Source of the DNA: Lichina pygmaea
Lineage: Eukaryota > Ascomycota > Lichinomycetes > Lichinales > Lichinaceae
Direction of reading: 5' to 3'
Length of the DNA stretch: 64,000 bases
Assembly (NCBI GenBank): GCA_963422465.1
Contig: OY730171.1
Coordinates: 4,980,202-5,044,201, forward strand
In this document: positions 38,636 to 50,546 of the stretch, piece by piece
How positions within the stretch are numbered: position 1 is the first letter of the stretch
Layout: each line of letters opens with the position of its first letter
The notes under the pieces: generated by a model
What the model was told of the DNA's origin: nothing
The model's database searches: none
The model's input: only the letters and a program-made list of their open reading frames with translations
Translations under genes and position numbers: made by a program

Positions 38636-38925
38636 TCAGACTACCAACAACAAGAGAGAGAGAGGCCAGTGGTCTTCTGAAGAACTGGGGACAGGCCCCA
38701 ATTACCTAGGAACACTCAGTCTTGGGGTGTAGTCCCAGAATTGAGTAAGTACTCCCAGTTCAAGAGAAAAAGAGTCTGGAAAAGTGGAATAACTTGAGCT
38801 CTGCTCTTGACTGGTAGAATCTCAATGTAGCAAAGCAGACTGACTAGGCAGCAGAAGCAGATTATGTGTGATGTAATTGGATTGTTCTCTCACTAAGTAC
38901 AGTCTAGCCCAAAAGCTATATTTTA

Positions 38926-39204
38926 TTTTATTTCATTTTATTCTTACACTGATTTAGCTGTAGAGCCATGCAGAACTTCTAGGTACATGTTTGTTTCTCC
39001 AGAAAACCTTTGGAGGAATAAAAACTGGAGCTTGGGAGAGACTAGAGAAAATCTTGAGGAATATGCAGTAGCTAAGGAAATTTGTACATGTAGCTATTTG
39101 TTAAAACAAATAGTTGACTTGGTAGAGCTTAGAAAGAGAGTTGGTGGGCTAGGTTGAACTGGTCAAGTCTTTTCAAAGACATAAACCAGAAAAGAAGTTT
39201 AGGA
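38926..39204 (-). mobile_element. LINE 3' UTR fragment (copy A) with A-rich tail
   Basis: A T-rich left end (TTTTATTTTATTTCATTTTA) is the A-rich tail of a minus-strand LINE. The following ~260 bp (CTGATTTAGCTGTAGAGCC, TGCAGAACTTCTAGGTACAT, AAAGACATAAACCAGA) are repeated about 300 bp further right in the longer copy. Only the 3' UTR and last few bases before it are present. Confidence 0.65.
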
Positions 39205-39388
39205 AGTTTTTATTTTTTATTTATTTATTTTTTTGATTTTATTCCTACTCTGATTTGGCTGGTGAGCCATGCAGAACTTCTAGATACATACTTTTTTTCC
39301 CAGAAAACCTTTGAAGGAATAAAAACTGAGACTTGGGTAAGACTAGGGAATTATCTGGAAGAATATGCAGTGTCTGGAGAAAATAAAA

Positions 39389-42300
39389 TCACAGAGATGA
39401 TAGGTTTTCTGGTAAGAGTTGGTGTGCTAAGTTAAACTGGTCTAGTCTTTTCAAAGACATAAACCAGAGAAGAAATTCTTTAAGCACTTTAGGCTTTTGA
39501 AGTAAAGTAGAGAAATTGTAGGAAAGAAAAGTGGCTTGCTGTCTTTGAGTAAGAAACTTGTTACAAGAGAAAGTGATATGTTGAGCAGTCTCTTCTCCAA
39601 AACCACAGGAACATAGAGGGGATTGGAAGTCTGGAACATTTGCTCTGAAAAGAAAGCTGGCTAGTCCTATCCTTGCTGATAGAATCTGCAAGTAAAGACT
39701 AGCTTCAGCTTTTCTCAAGTCTTTGAAAACTTTGAGATTTTTCCTTTGGGGTAGTCTGCAAAATAGCTCCCAGACTGGAGAACACTTCTGTCTGTTTGCC
39801 TGCCATCTGGCTTCCCACTCTTTCTGAAACACTTCTTGAAATTGTTTCTTAGAGTAATCTTGGTTAGAGTTTAGGAAGTAGCTTGGAGGAGAATAAGATA
39901 GATGGGAAATCTTGTAGAGGGAATTGGACTTGTTGTCTTTGGTTTGAAAATTTGTTACAGAAAAAAGTGATGTGTTAGACTGTTTCTTCTCCAAAACCAC
40001 AGGTACATAGAGAGGAGTTAAAGTCTGGAACATTTACTCTGAAAAGAAAACTGGCCAGTCCTATTCTTGCTGACAGAATTTGAAGAAATAGACTAGACTC
40101 AGCTTTTCTCAAATCTTTGAAGATATTGAGGTTTTTCTTCTGTGGCCTTCTGGTAAACATGTCCCAAATAGCAGAACAATTTCCTCTGCTTACCTGCCAT
40201 CTGGCTTCCCATTCTTTGTGGAAAACCTCCTGTAAACTTTTCTTTGAGAAGTCTTGGTTAGTAGTTAGTTGTTCCAGCCAGACTGTTCTCCAGTTTAGAG
40301 AAATAGTTGTCAGAGACTTTGGTGTAGTTCTGAGAGAAGAAACAGAGAGAAATTTGACTGTGTAGTTTATGGAGAAGTGTAGAAGAAGAGTTGGGTAGTG
40401 TGTTTGAACAGAAAGATAAAAAAAACATACTGTTCTTAGCTTGAAGTATAAGTCTAGAGAGGGTAGAAATAGTTCTGATTCAAGTAGGAAAATAGGAGTG
40501 GCTTTAAAGACACCTCCTATAGTTCTTATACATTTATTTTGGAAAGTAGATAATGAAATAATATTAGAGAGTTTCTTTTGGAGATTGAACCAGACTCCTA
40601 CTGCATAGCTAAGAAGAGATCTTAGTATAGTAGTGTAGACATGACATGCTGTTAGGACTGGTAGTCCCCAAGTAGAGTAGGTTGTTCTGGATAAAGCTGA
40701 GAAATATTTGGAGACTTTCTGTGACATGATTTTTTGGTGTTTTTTCTAGACAAGTTTTGAGTCAAAGTAAAGTCCCAAGATACGCACTTTTTCTCTTGGT
40801 TGAAGTACTACTTCTCCAAGTCTTAGACTGAGCTGAAGATTATCTCTTCTTCTTCTAGAAAAATAGAGAAGTTCATACTTTTCAGGTGTAAACTTCATAC
40901 CATGTTTTCTTGCCCAGTCCTGACATTTGGAATGTGTAGACTTCAACTTGAGAAGGTTACTTTTCAAGGAAGAGGAGAATGCAAGAAGATTAGTGTTATC
41001 TGCAAAACCAAGTACTAAAACTCCTTTCTCAGGGGTGTGTACAGTATTATGCAGTTCTGAGATATAGAAAAGAAGTAGAATAGAAGAGAAAGGTGATCCT
41101 TGAGAGACTCCACAGTATATAGGGAATTAGGGGGATTCTGAGTCATCAAACACCAGAGAGGTAGTATGTGAAGTAGTGAAAGAAAAGATCCAGGATACAA
41201 ACCACTTAGGAATCTTTCTCTTAATCAGGATCTTTCTGAGAACTTCTGGCAAGACTCTGTTATAGACTCTAGAGATGTCTAGAGAGAGAAGACTAGCAAC
41301 TATTCCTTCTTTCCAGATCTTTTCTACCTGGGAGGTCAGAAGAAAAAGTGCTGATTTTGTTGATCTTCCTTTTCTGAATCCCATCTGGATTTCTGGTAAG
41401 AGATTTTCTTTCTCAGCTAGTTCACTTAGTCTTGCAGCTGCAATAGCTTCCATTAGCTTCCCAATTGTATTCAGAAGAGCTATAGGGTGCCATGCTTTTG
41501 CTTGACAGTAGGATCTCTTGCCAGGTTTTCTTAGGCAGATTGTCTTGGCTGACTTGTACCTGTCTAGGAAGTATTCCAGTCTCCAGCAAGTCTCCAAAAC
41601 CTTAGCAATTCTTTTGTTGAAAAGGTCTCCCAGTGCTCTTAGAAATCCATTTGGTAGAGTATCTTGGCCTGGTGCTAAGAGAGATTTTTTCTTCTTTAGA
41701 ACCTCCTGTACTTCTTCCTTGGAGACTTCTTGAGATAGTTGCTATTCCTGGGTTTCTTCTGGCAGGTCCTGTTCCTCTGGCTCTGGCTGTAGGGGAAGAG
41801 AGAAGAATTAAGTCCTGAAAGCTTCTGTTTTCTCTTCAAAAAACTTTGCCAGCTGTCCTTGTTGTCCTATAAGTTCTGGGACTATTGGTAGGTCAGGAAC
41901 TTTGCCAGCTTTTTCTTTTCCCTATTTGGCAATTCTCCAGTAGTCCTGGGTTTCTGCTAGCTGGTGGAGATGTGTTCTGAATGTCTTTCTTTTGGCTTGT
42001 CTGATCAGACTCTTTTTCTTTTTAGTTATCTCCTCTAGTCTGGTGGTTTCCTCTTGGCCTTGGAGTACTTTTCTTCTTACTTTTCTTTCCTCCTGGATTA
42101 TTTCTTTGATTTCCTGGTTCCACTATGGTACTGCATACCTGGACTCTTTGCAAGGTTGGGTTGTCTTGTTTGCAGTTTCTTGGAGAGTTTTGTCCAGTCT
42201 TTCCAGGTAATCATCCACTTCTTTCTTGCTAGTTAGAGATGGAATAGGTGGTAGGTTATCAGCTTCTTGTCTTGCTTGACTAGCATCCAGAGTTCTCCAG

Positions 42301-42960
42301 TTCTTTTTGTCTGTTCTGGTTTTTCTTGGAGTCTCCAGACTGAGAATTGTGTGCACTGGTCTGTGGTCTGACTCTGTGTGGAATCTCATGTTAATTTGTG
42401 AGTAAATAAGAGAATTAAGTAAAGAACTTGAAATAAACAAAAGATCAATTGCTAATGAAGGTAGTTCTAGAAGAGTTCTTGCTCTTGTTGGTGTGTAGGG
42501 AGCTATTGCCAGCTCTAGTCCCTATTTGTCTGTTAGGTTCTTGAAGGATAAGGCCAGTTCTGAGTATAGCTGGCTTGACTTTGACCAACTTGGGTGGTGG
42601 AGATTTGAGTCTGTCAGAAGAATATGTTCACTTTTTTTTTTGGATAGCTTGTTCCAGTAGGTCTAGAAGAGTCTGAGCTAACTCTCTATAGTTTCTTTGG
42701 CTTGTGGGTGTGAAATAGAGGTTGTGGATCCAGAACAACTTTGTTTGAACTCTTATCTCCAAGGAGACTAGATCTTTACTCCAGAAAATTAGGCTTATAG
42801 ATAACTGCAAAATTCTTCTGTTAACAAGAACAAGTGTTCTCCCTAGCTCCTGGCTTTGCAAAGAGTAGAAGGCTGACAATGTTGTAGAGATACTTGATTC
42901 TTGGTGGGAGTTTTTCCAGGGTTCTTGCAGAGTGATGATGTCCACTTCCTGTAGTCTAGG
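39389..42960 (-). pseudogene. LINE ORF2 remnant: endonuclease, reverse transcriptase, C-terminal zinc ribbon
   Basis: Conserved pieces in order: an endonuclease start (MDIITLQEPWKN, 42945) and its SDHRPVHTILSLE motif (about 42370-42330); an RT block (WHPIALLNTIGKLMEAIAA, MGFRKGRSTKSALFLLTSQV, 41500-41330); the catalytic box FADN at 41006-40995, where the second Asp of the usual FADD is Asn; WARKHGMKFTPEKYELLYFS; and a C-terminal CSCGFGEETAQHITFSC zinc ribbon. The ribbon segment is present twice in tandem (394-bp offset). At least three reading frames are involved, so the ORF is broken in several places. Confidence 0.78.
39497..40275 (-). repeat. 394-bp tandem duplication in the LINE ORF2 3' region
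   Basis: CTCTGAAAAGAAA(G/A)CTGGC occurs at 39643 and 40037, and the similarity extends from a GAAGTA...AGTAGAGAAAT-like start through TTCTCCAAAACCACAGG to GGTTAG. Approximate units are 39497-39877 and 39878-40275; they differ at many sites, so the event is old. Confidence 0.7.
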
Positions 42961-43194
42961 GTTTGCCAGTAGAAGTTCTTGGCATGTCTGGCTTTTCTGG
43001 ACATTGTACTGGAGAAGGTTAAGTGTGGAGTAACTTATTAATCCTCTTGGCTAAAGTCTTCCAAGATCTCAGTAGCTTTTTTTCTGGGTATGTTAATTTA
43101 AAACTCTGAGTTCTGTGCAAGTGGGAAAGTGGGGAGCTGAGTGTTCAGTCTTAAGCTTGAGCATACTCTTAGTACTTCCTCTTGTTTTCTTTTC

Positions 43195-44514
43195 TTAATC
43201 TCTTGTCTGTCTTGTAGACTTGGTCTTTTTTCTTGTGTTGAGGGAGTCTGAGGTAGAGCTAGTCTGGGAGCTGTTGTGTACTTCCCTAGTCTTGCTAGCC
43301 ATACCTTCCTTGCTTTCTGGATTGCTTTCTGTTTTTTCTGGCAGGACTTTGACTAGACTGGGTGGTTTCTCTTGTAGTTTGCATATTTTGGTGTTAGAGT
43401 TTCTGGAGGAGTCTGGCAGTCTCTTCTGGTATACTTTCCTCCATAGGCTGTGCACTGGGCTTGGGCTTGGCAAGTACATGCTTGGTGTCCAAACCTAGTA
43501 TATTTGTAGCACTGGGTGACTGATGTTGCTAGCAGGGCTGGTTCTACCTTATGTAGAGTGTATCCTAGAACTACTCCTTTCTCAATTAGAAGGTTTGCTT
43601 ACTCTGGGGTGGCTAGATCCAGATGTAGAGATGTGACTGGCTTCTGGAGGAGTTTGGCTTTTCTGGACCAGTAGGTTCTTAGGATGTTGACCTTACTTTC
43701 CATCCCAGGGTATTGGAAGAAGATTCTTTTTTGTTTTCTCCAGGTTCTCTGGCTTGAAGTCTTTTGTCTGCACTCTATGGACTAGTACTGGAAAGATTCT
43801 GGGTGATATATTGGCCTCTGCTGTAAAGACAGCTGGGATCCAGTTCTTGTTTTCCTCTAGCTGAGTCTTGGCTTGAGGAGTTTCCAGAGAGATTATAATA
43901 TCTCCTGAGAGTAGTTTTCTGGCTGCTCTTATTTCTTTTTGGCAGGAGAGTGGTGTTTTCTTCTTGAGAGCTTCCATAAGCTGGGCTGGTGTTCTGTTTG
44001 CTAGCTGGCCAGTCTGAGTTCCAGGTCTGATAGTGATTTCACTGTGGATTCTGGTTGGAACAGGGATTTCCTGTCCTACTGTTTTCTGGGCTGCCTGGGT
44101 ATATGTTGGCTTGGTGTTTTGTTTTTGGACTTGTTTCTCAATACTGTCCAGCCTCTCAAGTATCTTCTGGAGACTCTGGGAGTTAGGTGAGTGAGTGGGG
44201 ACATCTTTGTCCAGAGCTTCTACCACTTTGGACAGAATACTATCCTATACTTTTTTGATATGTTGGAGAGCTTTTGTGTGGATAAGCTATTCTTCCACTA
44301 GCTGGGGAGGTGTCAGCCCCTTCTCTTCTTCTTTTTCTTGAGTCTGGGATTGGTCTGTCAGGGAGTTGGCCACTGGGGGTTGCTGGAAGCTTGGAGAAGA
44401 CTGGTTTTCTTTCTCTGGTTTTTTTTTGATATTATGTGATTTTAGGTGTCTTCCAGTAGTTCTTTTTGGCTGGGATTGGTGAGGCTCTTTTGGAGGCTTC
44501 TTCCAGTTGTTCAC
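43195..44514 (-). pseudogene. LINE ORF1 (gag-like) remnant with zinc-knuckle region
   Basis: Pieces at 44514-44287, 44226-43693 and 43479-43195 lie in one frame with few in-frame stops, giving a ~440-codon ORF1. It has a basic/Gln-rich N-terminus (KKPEKENQSSPSFQQ), a coiled-coil-like SLQKILERLDSIEKQVQK, and a central conserved-type block (TPLSCQKEIRAARKLLSGDI). Near 43500 the sequence CYKYTRFGHQACTC resembles a CCHC zinc knuckle with the second Cys changed to Tyr by a G-to-A transition. Confidence 0.65.
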
Positions 44515-44957
44515 AAAGAGTCACCTGGTTCCTAGCAGTAGTTGCACAATCCTGGGACCACTCCCCAAGACTGTACTTTCCTGGGCAGTTTTTTCCAACT
44601 AGACTCTAGGGAAATCTGGTTGTATTAACTCAAGCTAGGGACCACACCCCCTGCCTGAGCTTTACTAGAGTTTTTCAACTCTACCAGCACTAGAGGCAAG
44701 CTCTAAACTATTTCTCTTATCCTGGAAGCCCTGATCTTCTTGTTGGTGGATGTTTCTTACTTTTAGAAAAGATTTGGTGTTTTATCTCTGATAGACTGGA
44801 AGTACTGGCTTAATCCTGAGTTTTAGTCTCAGGGCTGATTGTTCCAAGGTAGGTAGAGCTTTGCCCAGTCCTTCAGGATACCTCTGGTCTCTCTCACTCT
44901 TGTTGTGGCTGGGTGGTTGGTAGTTAAAGCAAGAAGATATAAGTTCTGGGATCACAA

Positions 44958-45711
44958 TGTTACAACCCCTGGGATGGGAGCCACTTATTTATAGGCAATC
45001 AGGCCACGGGCCAGGCAAGAGGACACTATGGAAGTCAAGTGACCAACCAACAAGGGGCCACGTGACTGTCAAGACACACACAGGTGGCTTGACGCAGTAT
45101 GCATGAAGCATCAAGACAATCTTACCAGTCTTGATGTAGGATACAGGAAGCATTGAGACAGCCTCACCAGTCTTGACGCAGCATGCATGAAGTATCAAGA
45201 CAATCTCACCTGTCTTGACGCAGGATGCATAACATAGTGGGACTGTCAAGACAATCTCACCTATCTTGACGCAGGGTGCATAATATAGTGGGACTGTCAA
45301 GACAATCTCACCTGTCTTGACGCAGGATGCATAACATGGTGGGACTGTCAAGACAATCTCACCCATCTTGACACAGGGTGTATAATATAGTGGGACTGTC
45401 AAGACAATCTCACCTGTCTTGACATCAAGACTGTCAAGACAATCTTGATTGTCTTGACTGGCCAGCACTATATAGTCCAGTGATAGTTCCCTTATGGAAC
45501 AATCATCTTCAACTTATGTTATGATCCAGATAACTAGATCTACTTCAATACAATCCTTTTGTACAAAGCCACTGATCAGGTGTCATCACCACCACATTCC
45601 ACCAAACCTCTTCACACTTCTTGACACTCCTCTCCTGCGAGAACCAACCTGCCTTCCACCTCTCACCCTAATCCTATACTCGGATAGGACAGTACAGTAC
45701 AGACTGCAACA
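44958..45711 (+). repeat. 5' LTR of the chromovirus, with internal tandem repeats and TATA box
   Basis: Begins TGTTACAACCCC and ends GACTGCAACA. From about 45060 to 45440 it holds units of TCAAGACAATCTCACC...TGTCTTGACGCAGG; the inner ones are exactly 51 bp apart (45241, 45292, 45343, 45394), the outer ones about 42 bp. A TATATAG box lies at 45469-45475. Confidence 0.9.
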
Positions 45712-45713
45712 CT

Positions 45714-45720
45714 TTGAAGA
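45714..45720 (+). promoter_or_regulatory. candidate self-priming site next to the 5' LTR
   Basis: TTGAAGA two bases inside the LTR end is complementary to TCTTCAA at 45506-45512, about 35 bp after the LTR TATA box and therefore near the expected RNA 5' end. No match to a tRNA 3' end is evident. Self-priming is known for the Tf1/sushi group; here it is an inference. Confidence 0.35.
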
Positions 45721-45729
45721 CTCTCAAGG

Positions 45730-47228
45730 ATGAGTACCTCAGGAGTAACCAACCCCAACTTCCCAGATGGAAAGATTAGTGTCGCCAAGCCAGACCTGTT
45801 CTATAGCGAAAGGAACAAGGTTGACAACTAGCTCATGCAACTCCAAGTCTACTTCCAATTCCAACCAGAGACAAAGCTGCCTAAAGAGATGTGGCCCCTC
45901 TTCACAACCACTTACATGAGAGGTAATGTATATTGATGGATCAAGCCCTACATCAACAAACATCTCTCAGGAAACAGAGACCATGACAGCACAACAGAAT
46001 GGATGACAAAATAGACGTGATTCAAGGACAAGATCAAGAAGATTCTTGGACTATCTAACAAAGACAAAGTGACTATACAAATGATCCAGCACATCAAACA
46101 ACAACACTCAGCTGCAGAGTACACCACACAGTTCAAACAATACTCAGTACTGACTGACTGGGACAACAACACCCTGATGGTCATGTACTGACATAGACTC
46201 AAGAAAAACATGAAGGATAAAATCACCTTTGATGGACAAGCAGTCAACACACTGGACAAACTTATCACACAAGCAATCAACATTGATAACAAACTGTTCA
46301 AGTGAGTGATGGAGAAATACCACAACAGAGGATACAGCCACCCTGCATGGCATGTGAGCAACCACTACAAGCTGCCTAACAAGACGCCACCACATGATCC
46401 ATATAGCTATGCACCCATGGAACTGGATGCAGTCCACCACAAGAGAAGGTTCACAAAGGGAAGGAATAACAAAAAGAGGAAAGCACTGAAGTGCTATGCC
46501 TGTGGCAAGCTAGACCACATGGTGAAAGACTGTTATTCAAAGAACAAGGTGTACTGACAGCAACTTAATACACTTGATGGAGACTGGAATGTCATCAAGC
46601 CAGAGGACCCACCAGGAGAGGCTCAGCTATCCCTTGAACAATAGAACAACTACGATCAGATATTGGAAGCAGCCCACCAACTGGCAACATCAGGAGGCAA
46701 GGACCTACCAGAACAGACAGGTCAGGACAAGGGACAGGAGCTCTTAACCACCTCTGATAGGGACCAAGATGAACCCACGTCTATCAAAGAAGAAATACCA
46801 CAAGAAAGCTATGCTTATAGCATAGACCCATGAAACCTACAGCATGGCGAACTACAGTGGAGAGTTTGCACAAAGCACTACTACACCTACCACAAACAAC
46901 TACGAAGTTACAGAGGACATTCACCCTACCACGCCACCTGCCATGAACATTGGGTCAATTGCAAGAAGGATATGTGTGAAACCTATCTCTGGGACAAACG
47001 CCAACACACCACATTCCCTGGGCACACACATGATTGGCACAAATACCTCATGTTTCTACAGCAAGGCAACAACCACAACTGCTACATCAACAATTGGCAG
47101 TACTGCCTCAAGCCTGGATGCGACAAGCATCAGCAAGACAAATTCATGAACAGATTCCTCAGAACTGATGGGAATAGCTGGATCTATTACCCAGTCAGTG
47201 GAAAGACACTTCAATCAGGAAAAGACTG
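45730..47228 (+). pseudogene. chromovirus gag remnant with CCHC knuckle and downstream Cys/His block
   Basis: The frame starts at ATG 45730 (MSTSGVTNPNFPDGKISVAK), just after the LTR, and is interrupted by TAG/TGA stops, several followed or preceded by residues expected around Trp. Capsid-like text follows (VTIQMIQHIKQQHSAAEYTT, YHNRGYSHPAWHVSNHYK), then a zinc knuckle CYACGKLDHMVKDC (46492-46533). Further on, in the same frame, comes CETYLWDKRQHTTFPGHTHD...CYINNWQYCLKPGCDKHQQD, a Cys/His block I recall from other fungal Ty3 elements, ending near 47228. Confidence 0.75.
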
Positions 47229-50200
47229 AACTCCCTTGTCAAGGGGTGACATCAGGAGCTCAACAACATAACCCCTAGCAATGTAAAGCACCTGCGATTG
47301 CCTGTGTCACTACACGCCAACACGCTGATACAGACATACACACTTGTTGACTCTGGAGCCAGGGGAAACTACATCTCAAAACAACTTTACAATACCCTCA
47401 GCACTGGAAAAAGATGCAAGTGATAGCTCTATCAGCTTGCGATAGCAAATAGACAGACAGAGCTAGTCTGCCATGAGACACAGCCAATGGAAATAGTTAC
47501 CAGACACTATGCTGAAAGGATCCACCTTGATATTGTCAAGTTGGCTACTCAGGATATCTATTTGGGGATGTCTTGGCTAAAGAAGCACAACCCAGTTGTT
47601 AACTGGAAGACAGGAGTACTCACATTTAGGAACTGCACTAACAACACAGCTCAGACCTGTTACCAGCTGCAGAAGGTGTGGACAGATAAGGGAAGGAGTC
47701 CTCAGTGGAACCTCACTGACAGAAAGGACAACTCTCAAGAGAAGAGGTCCACCTCAACAGGCACACCCCAGAACCAGATGGCCAAACAGTCAGAGATGAA
47801 GAGAGAGGAAGTTGTTAACCCTCTGGAGATCTCTGAAGAGTACTGACCTGAGTATGATAACCTCTTTCAGGAAGAGACAACAACAGCAGTGTTGCCTAAG
47901 CACCAACCTTGAGATCATAAGATCAAGTTGCAACCAGGGACAGAGCCAGGATTTAGACCAATTTACCAGTTATCAGAGAAAGAGCTCCAAGTACTTCGCA
48001 AGTACCTGGAGGAAAACCTGAAAAAGAGTTTTATTCAAGAATCTCAATCACCAGCAGGATACCCGATACTATTTGCACCAAAGAAAGACAGAAGTCTTCA
48101 ACTTTGTGTGGATTACAGGAAACTCAACAACATTACCATCAAAAACTGATATCTGTTGCCAAATGTGAATGAATTACAAGACAGGATCAGCCAAGCCACA
48201 ATCTTTACCAAGCTGGACTTGAAAGGAGCATACAACCTGATATGCATGAAAGAAGGAGAAGAATAGAAAACAGCCTTCAGAACCTGATACAGACACTACA
48301 AGTATCTGGTTATGCTATTCGGACTCACGAACACACCAGCAACATGTCAAGCATTGATCAACAATGTCATCAGAGTACACCTGGACCAAACAGCTATCAC
48401 CTACTTGGACAACATTCTTGTCTACTCAAACACACAACAGGAACATACCAAACATGTGAAGAATGTTCTACGATGCCTACAAAAGGTAGGGCTCAAGCTC
48501 AACCTGAAGAAATGCGAGTTCAACAAACTGGAAGTTGAATTCCTCAGATACATCATAGGAATCAAAAAGATCAAGATTGACCCTGAGAAAATCAAAGCAA
48601 TTCAGCAATAGCCAACACTGACATCAGTTAAGGAAGTACAAGCCTTCCTAGGATTTGCCAACTTCAACCAACAGTTCATCAAGAACTACTCACAGATAGC
48701 AACACCACTGACAGAACTCACAAAGAAGGATATGGAGTACCAGTAGACAGAGAGATAACAAAAAGTATTCCAGCAGCTCAAGGACACTTGCACCAAGAAA
48801 CTAGTTCTCCTCAACTTCAAGAAAGGCCAACTGACACAAATCAAGACAGACACTTCAGATCAGGTAGTAGGAGTATGTCTATACTAACAGGCAGACAGCA
48901 AGTGGTACCCAGTTACCTACTACTCACAAAAAATAACACAAGCAGAACAAGACTATAATATCCACGACAAAAAGCTACTGGCAGTTGTCAACACACTTGA
49001 ATACTGGAGAGTGTACGTGGAAAGCAGTTCTGAACTCACTGTTCTCACAGACCACAAGAATCTGACAATGTTCATGACAACCAAGAAGCTGAACAGACAG
49101 CAAGTCAGATGGGCTGAACTCCTAGGGTAACACAAGTTCAAGATCTTGTACACCCCCAGACAAGACAACAGGAGAGCAGACGTACTAAGCTGATGAAAAG
49201 ACCACATGGAAGATGATGAACACCAAGGAATGATCTTACAGTAAGACCAGCAAGGGAACCTGGTGCCTTGACTACAGATCAACAAGCTCACAGCAAAAGA
49301 TACTGAAGAATTAATAAGGAACTACCACAATAACCCAGCACATGGTCACCCAGGAATCACCAAGACCACAGATCTTATCCAACAGGCAGGGAACAATGTC
49401 ATCAACCTCTGACAACATGTCACAAGCTACATCAGCAAATGTCTACTGTGCCAGAAAAACAAACATGGAAGACATAAGCCATATGGAGAAGGACACCCGA
49501 ACACGATACTGAGAGGTCTATGGGAAGATATATCAATAGACTTCATCACAAAATTACCCAAGTCCAAAGACCCAGTCACAGAGATCACCTACGACTTGAT
49601 TATGGTGATAGTGGACAGATTCACAAAATATCTAATAGTGGTACTATTCAAGGAGACCCACACAGCAGAACAGTTGGGACACCTCTTACTGGACAGATTG
49701 GTCAGAGACCACGGAGTTCCAATCATGATCATTACAGACAGAGACAAACTCTTCACGTCCAACTACTGGAAAATAATCAGTGCAGCCATAGGAACAAAAC
49801 CCAAAATATCTACAGCCTATCACCCACAAACTGACAGCCAGACAGAGTGAGCAAACCAAGTCCTGGAGACTTATTTGCGGCATTACATCAACCAGACCCA
49901 CAGCAATTAGGTACAACTATTACCAGTGGCACAGCTGGCAATCAACCAGCACAGATCAGACTCAACAAAGGAATCACCATTCTTTGCCAACTTTGGACAA
50001 CATGCGAACATTGGGATACCAAGCAGAGCTTCACCAAACACGGAGAAAGCACTCCAACATGACAAGCTCCTACGACAAACGCACACGATGATAAGGCACT
50101 ACCTTCAAGAGACCTCAGAAAGAATGCAACGTCAAATAGACAAGAAATTGAAAATGGCACCTCAGCTAAAGAAGAGGGATAAAGTCTACCTCCTCACAAG

Positions 50201-50546
50201 AAATTGGAAAACAAAGAAACCAAAAACAAAGAAACTTGACAACATCAAGGTCAGACCATTTTCAGTCGAAGAAAAAACAGGACCAGTCAATGTCAAGATA
50301 CGACTACCAAGGGATGCCAGAGTCCATCCAAACTTTCATATATTGATGATTGAACCAGCTGACCAGAGCACACCCTTGCAGGAAACATTCCATTATCAAC
50401 CTGAAGAAGAACAAGAGTTCGAAGTTGAACAGATCCTGGCTAGGAAAGGTCAGCAATACCTTGTCAAGTGGAAAGGATACCCAGACTCGGAAAATACCTG
50501 GGAACCACTCAAGAACCTCGCAAACTACCAGCTCCTCCTGCAGTAG
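47229..50546 (+). pseudogene. chromovirus pol remnant: protease, RT, RNase H, integrase, chromodomain
   Basis: All domains lie in one frame, different from that of gag. The protease DSG is at 47349-47357 (TLVDSGARGNYISKQLY). The RT runs from about 47930 ([20 protein letters not shown]) through KLDLKGAYNLI and FGLTNTPATCQALI; its catalytic box reads YLDN at 48402-48413 where YLDD is expected. RNase H follows (TDHKNLTMFMTTKKLNRQQV), then the integrase HHCC-like region (HGHPGITKTT...CLLCQKNKHG) and catalytic core (SIDFITKLP, ITDRDKLFTSNYW, YHPQTDSQTE). It ends in a chromodomain (FEVEQILARKGQQYLVKWKG ... NTWEPLKNL) at TAG 50544-50546. In-frame stops include 48147-48149, 48264-48266, 48285-48287 and 48609-48611. 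Chromodomains target integration to modified chromatin. Confidence 0.85.

Larger units (their letters stand above)
39205..44957 (-). mobile_element. Tad1-like LINE, nearly full length but degenerate (minus strand)
   Basis: Reading on the minus strand from right to left there is an ORF1, an endonuclease/reverse-transcriptase ORF2, and a 3' UTR with a T-rich (on plus) tail at 39205-39240. The AT content is much higher than that of the host genes. Stops and frame breaks are frequent, and the RT catalytic motif is altered, so it is inactive. The Ty3 element starting at 44958 abuts or interrupts its 5' side, and a fragment like its 3' UTR occurs right after that element (51787), suggesting that the Ty3 element sits between tandem LINE copies. 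Confidence 0.8.

Noticed and set aside
44989-45468. Minus-strand ORF of 17-residue repeats in the 5' LTR (also 51130-51543)
   Set aside because: It is the translation of the 51-bp LTR repeats; the repeat period being 17 codons explains the openness.
46844-47149. Thr-rich ORF (TTTPTTNNYEV...) in the chromovirus
   Set aside because: Out of frame with the gag frame that carries the recognisable Cys/His block.
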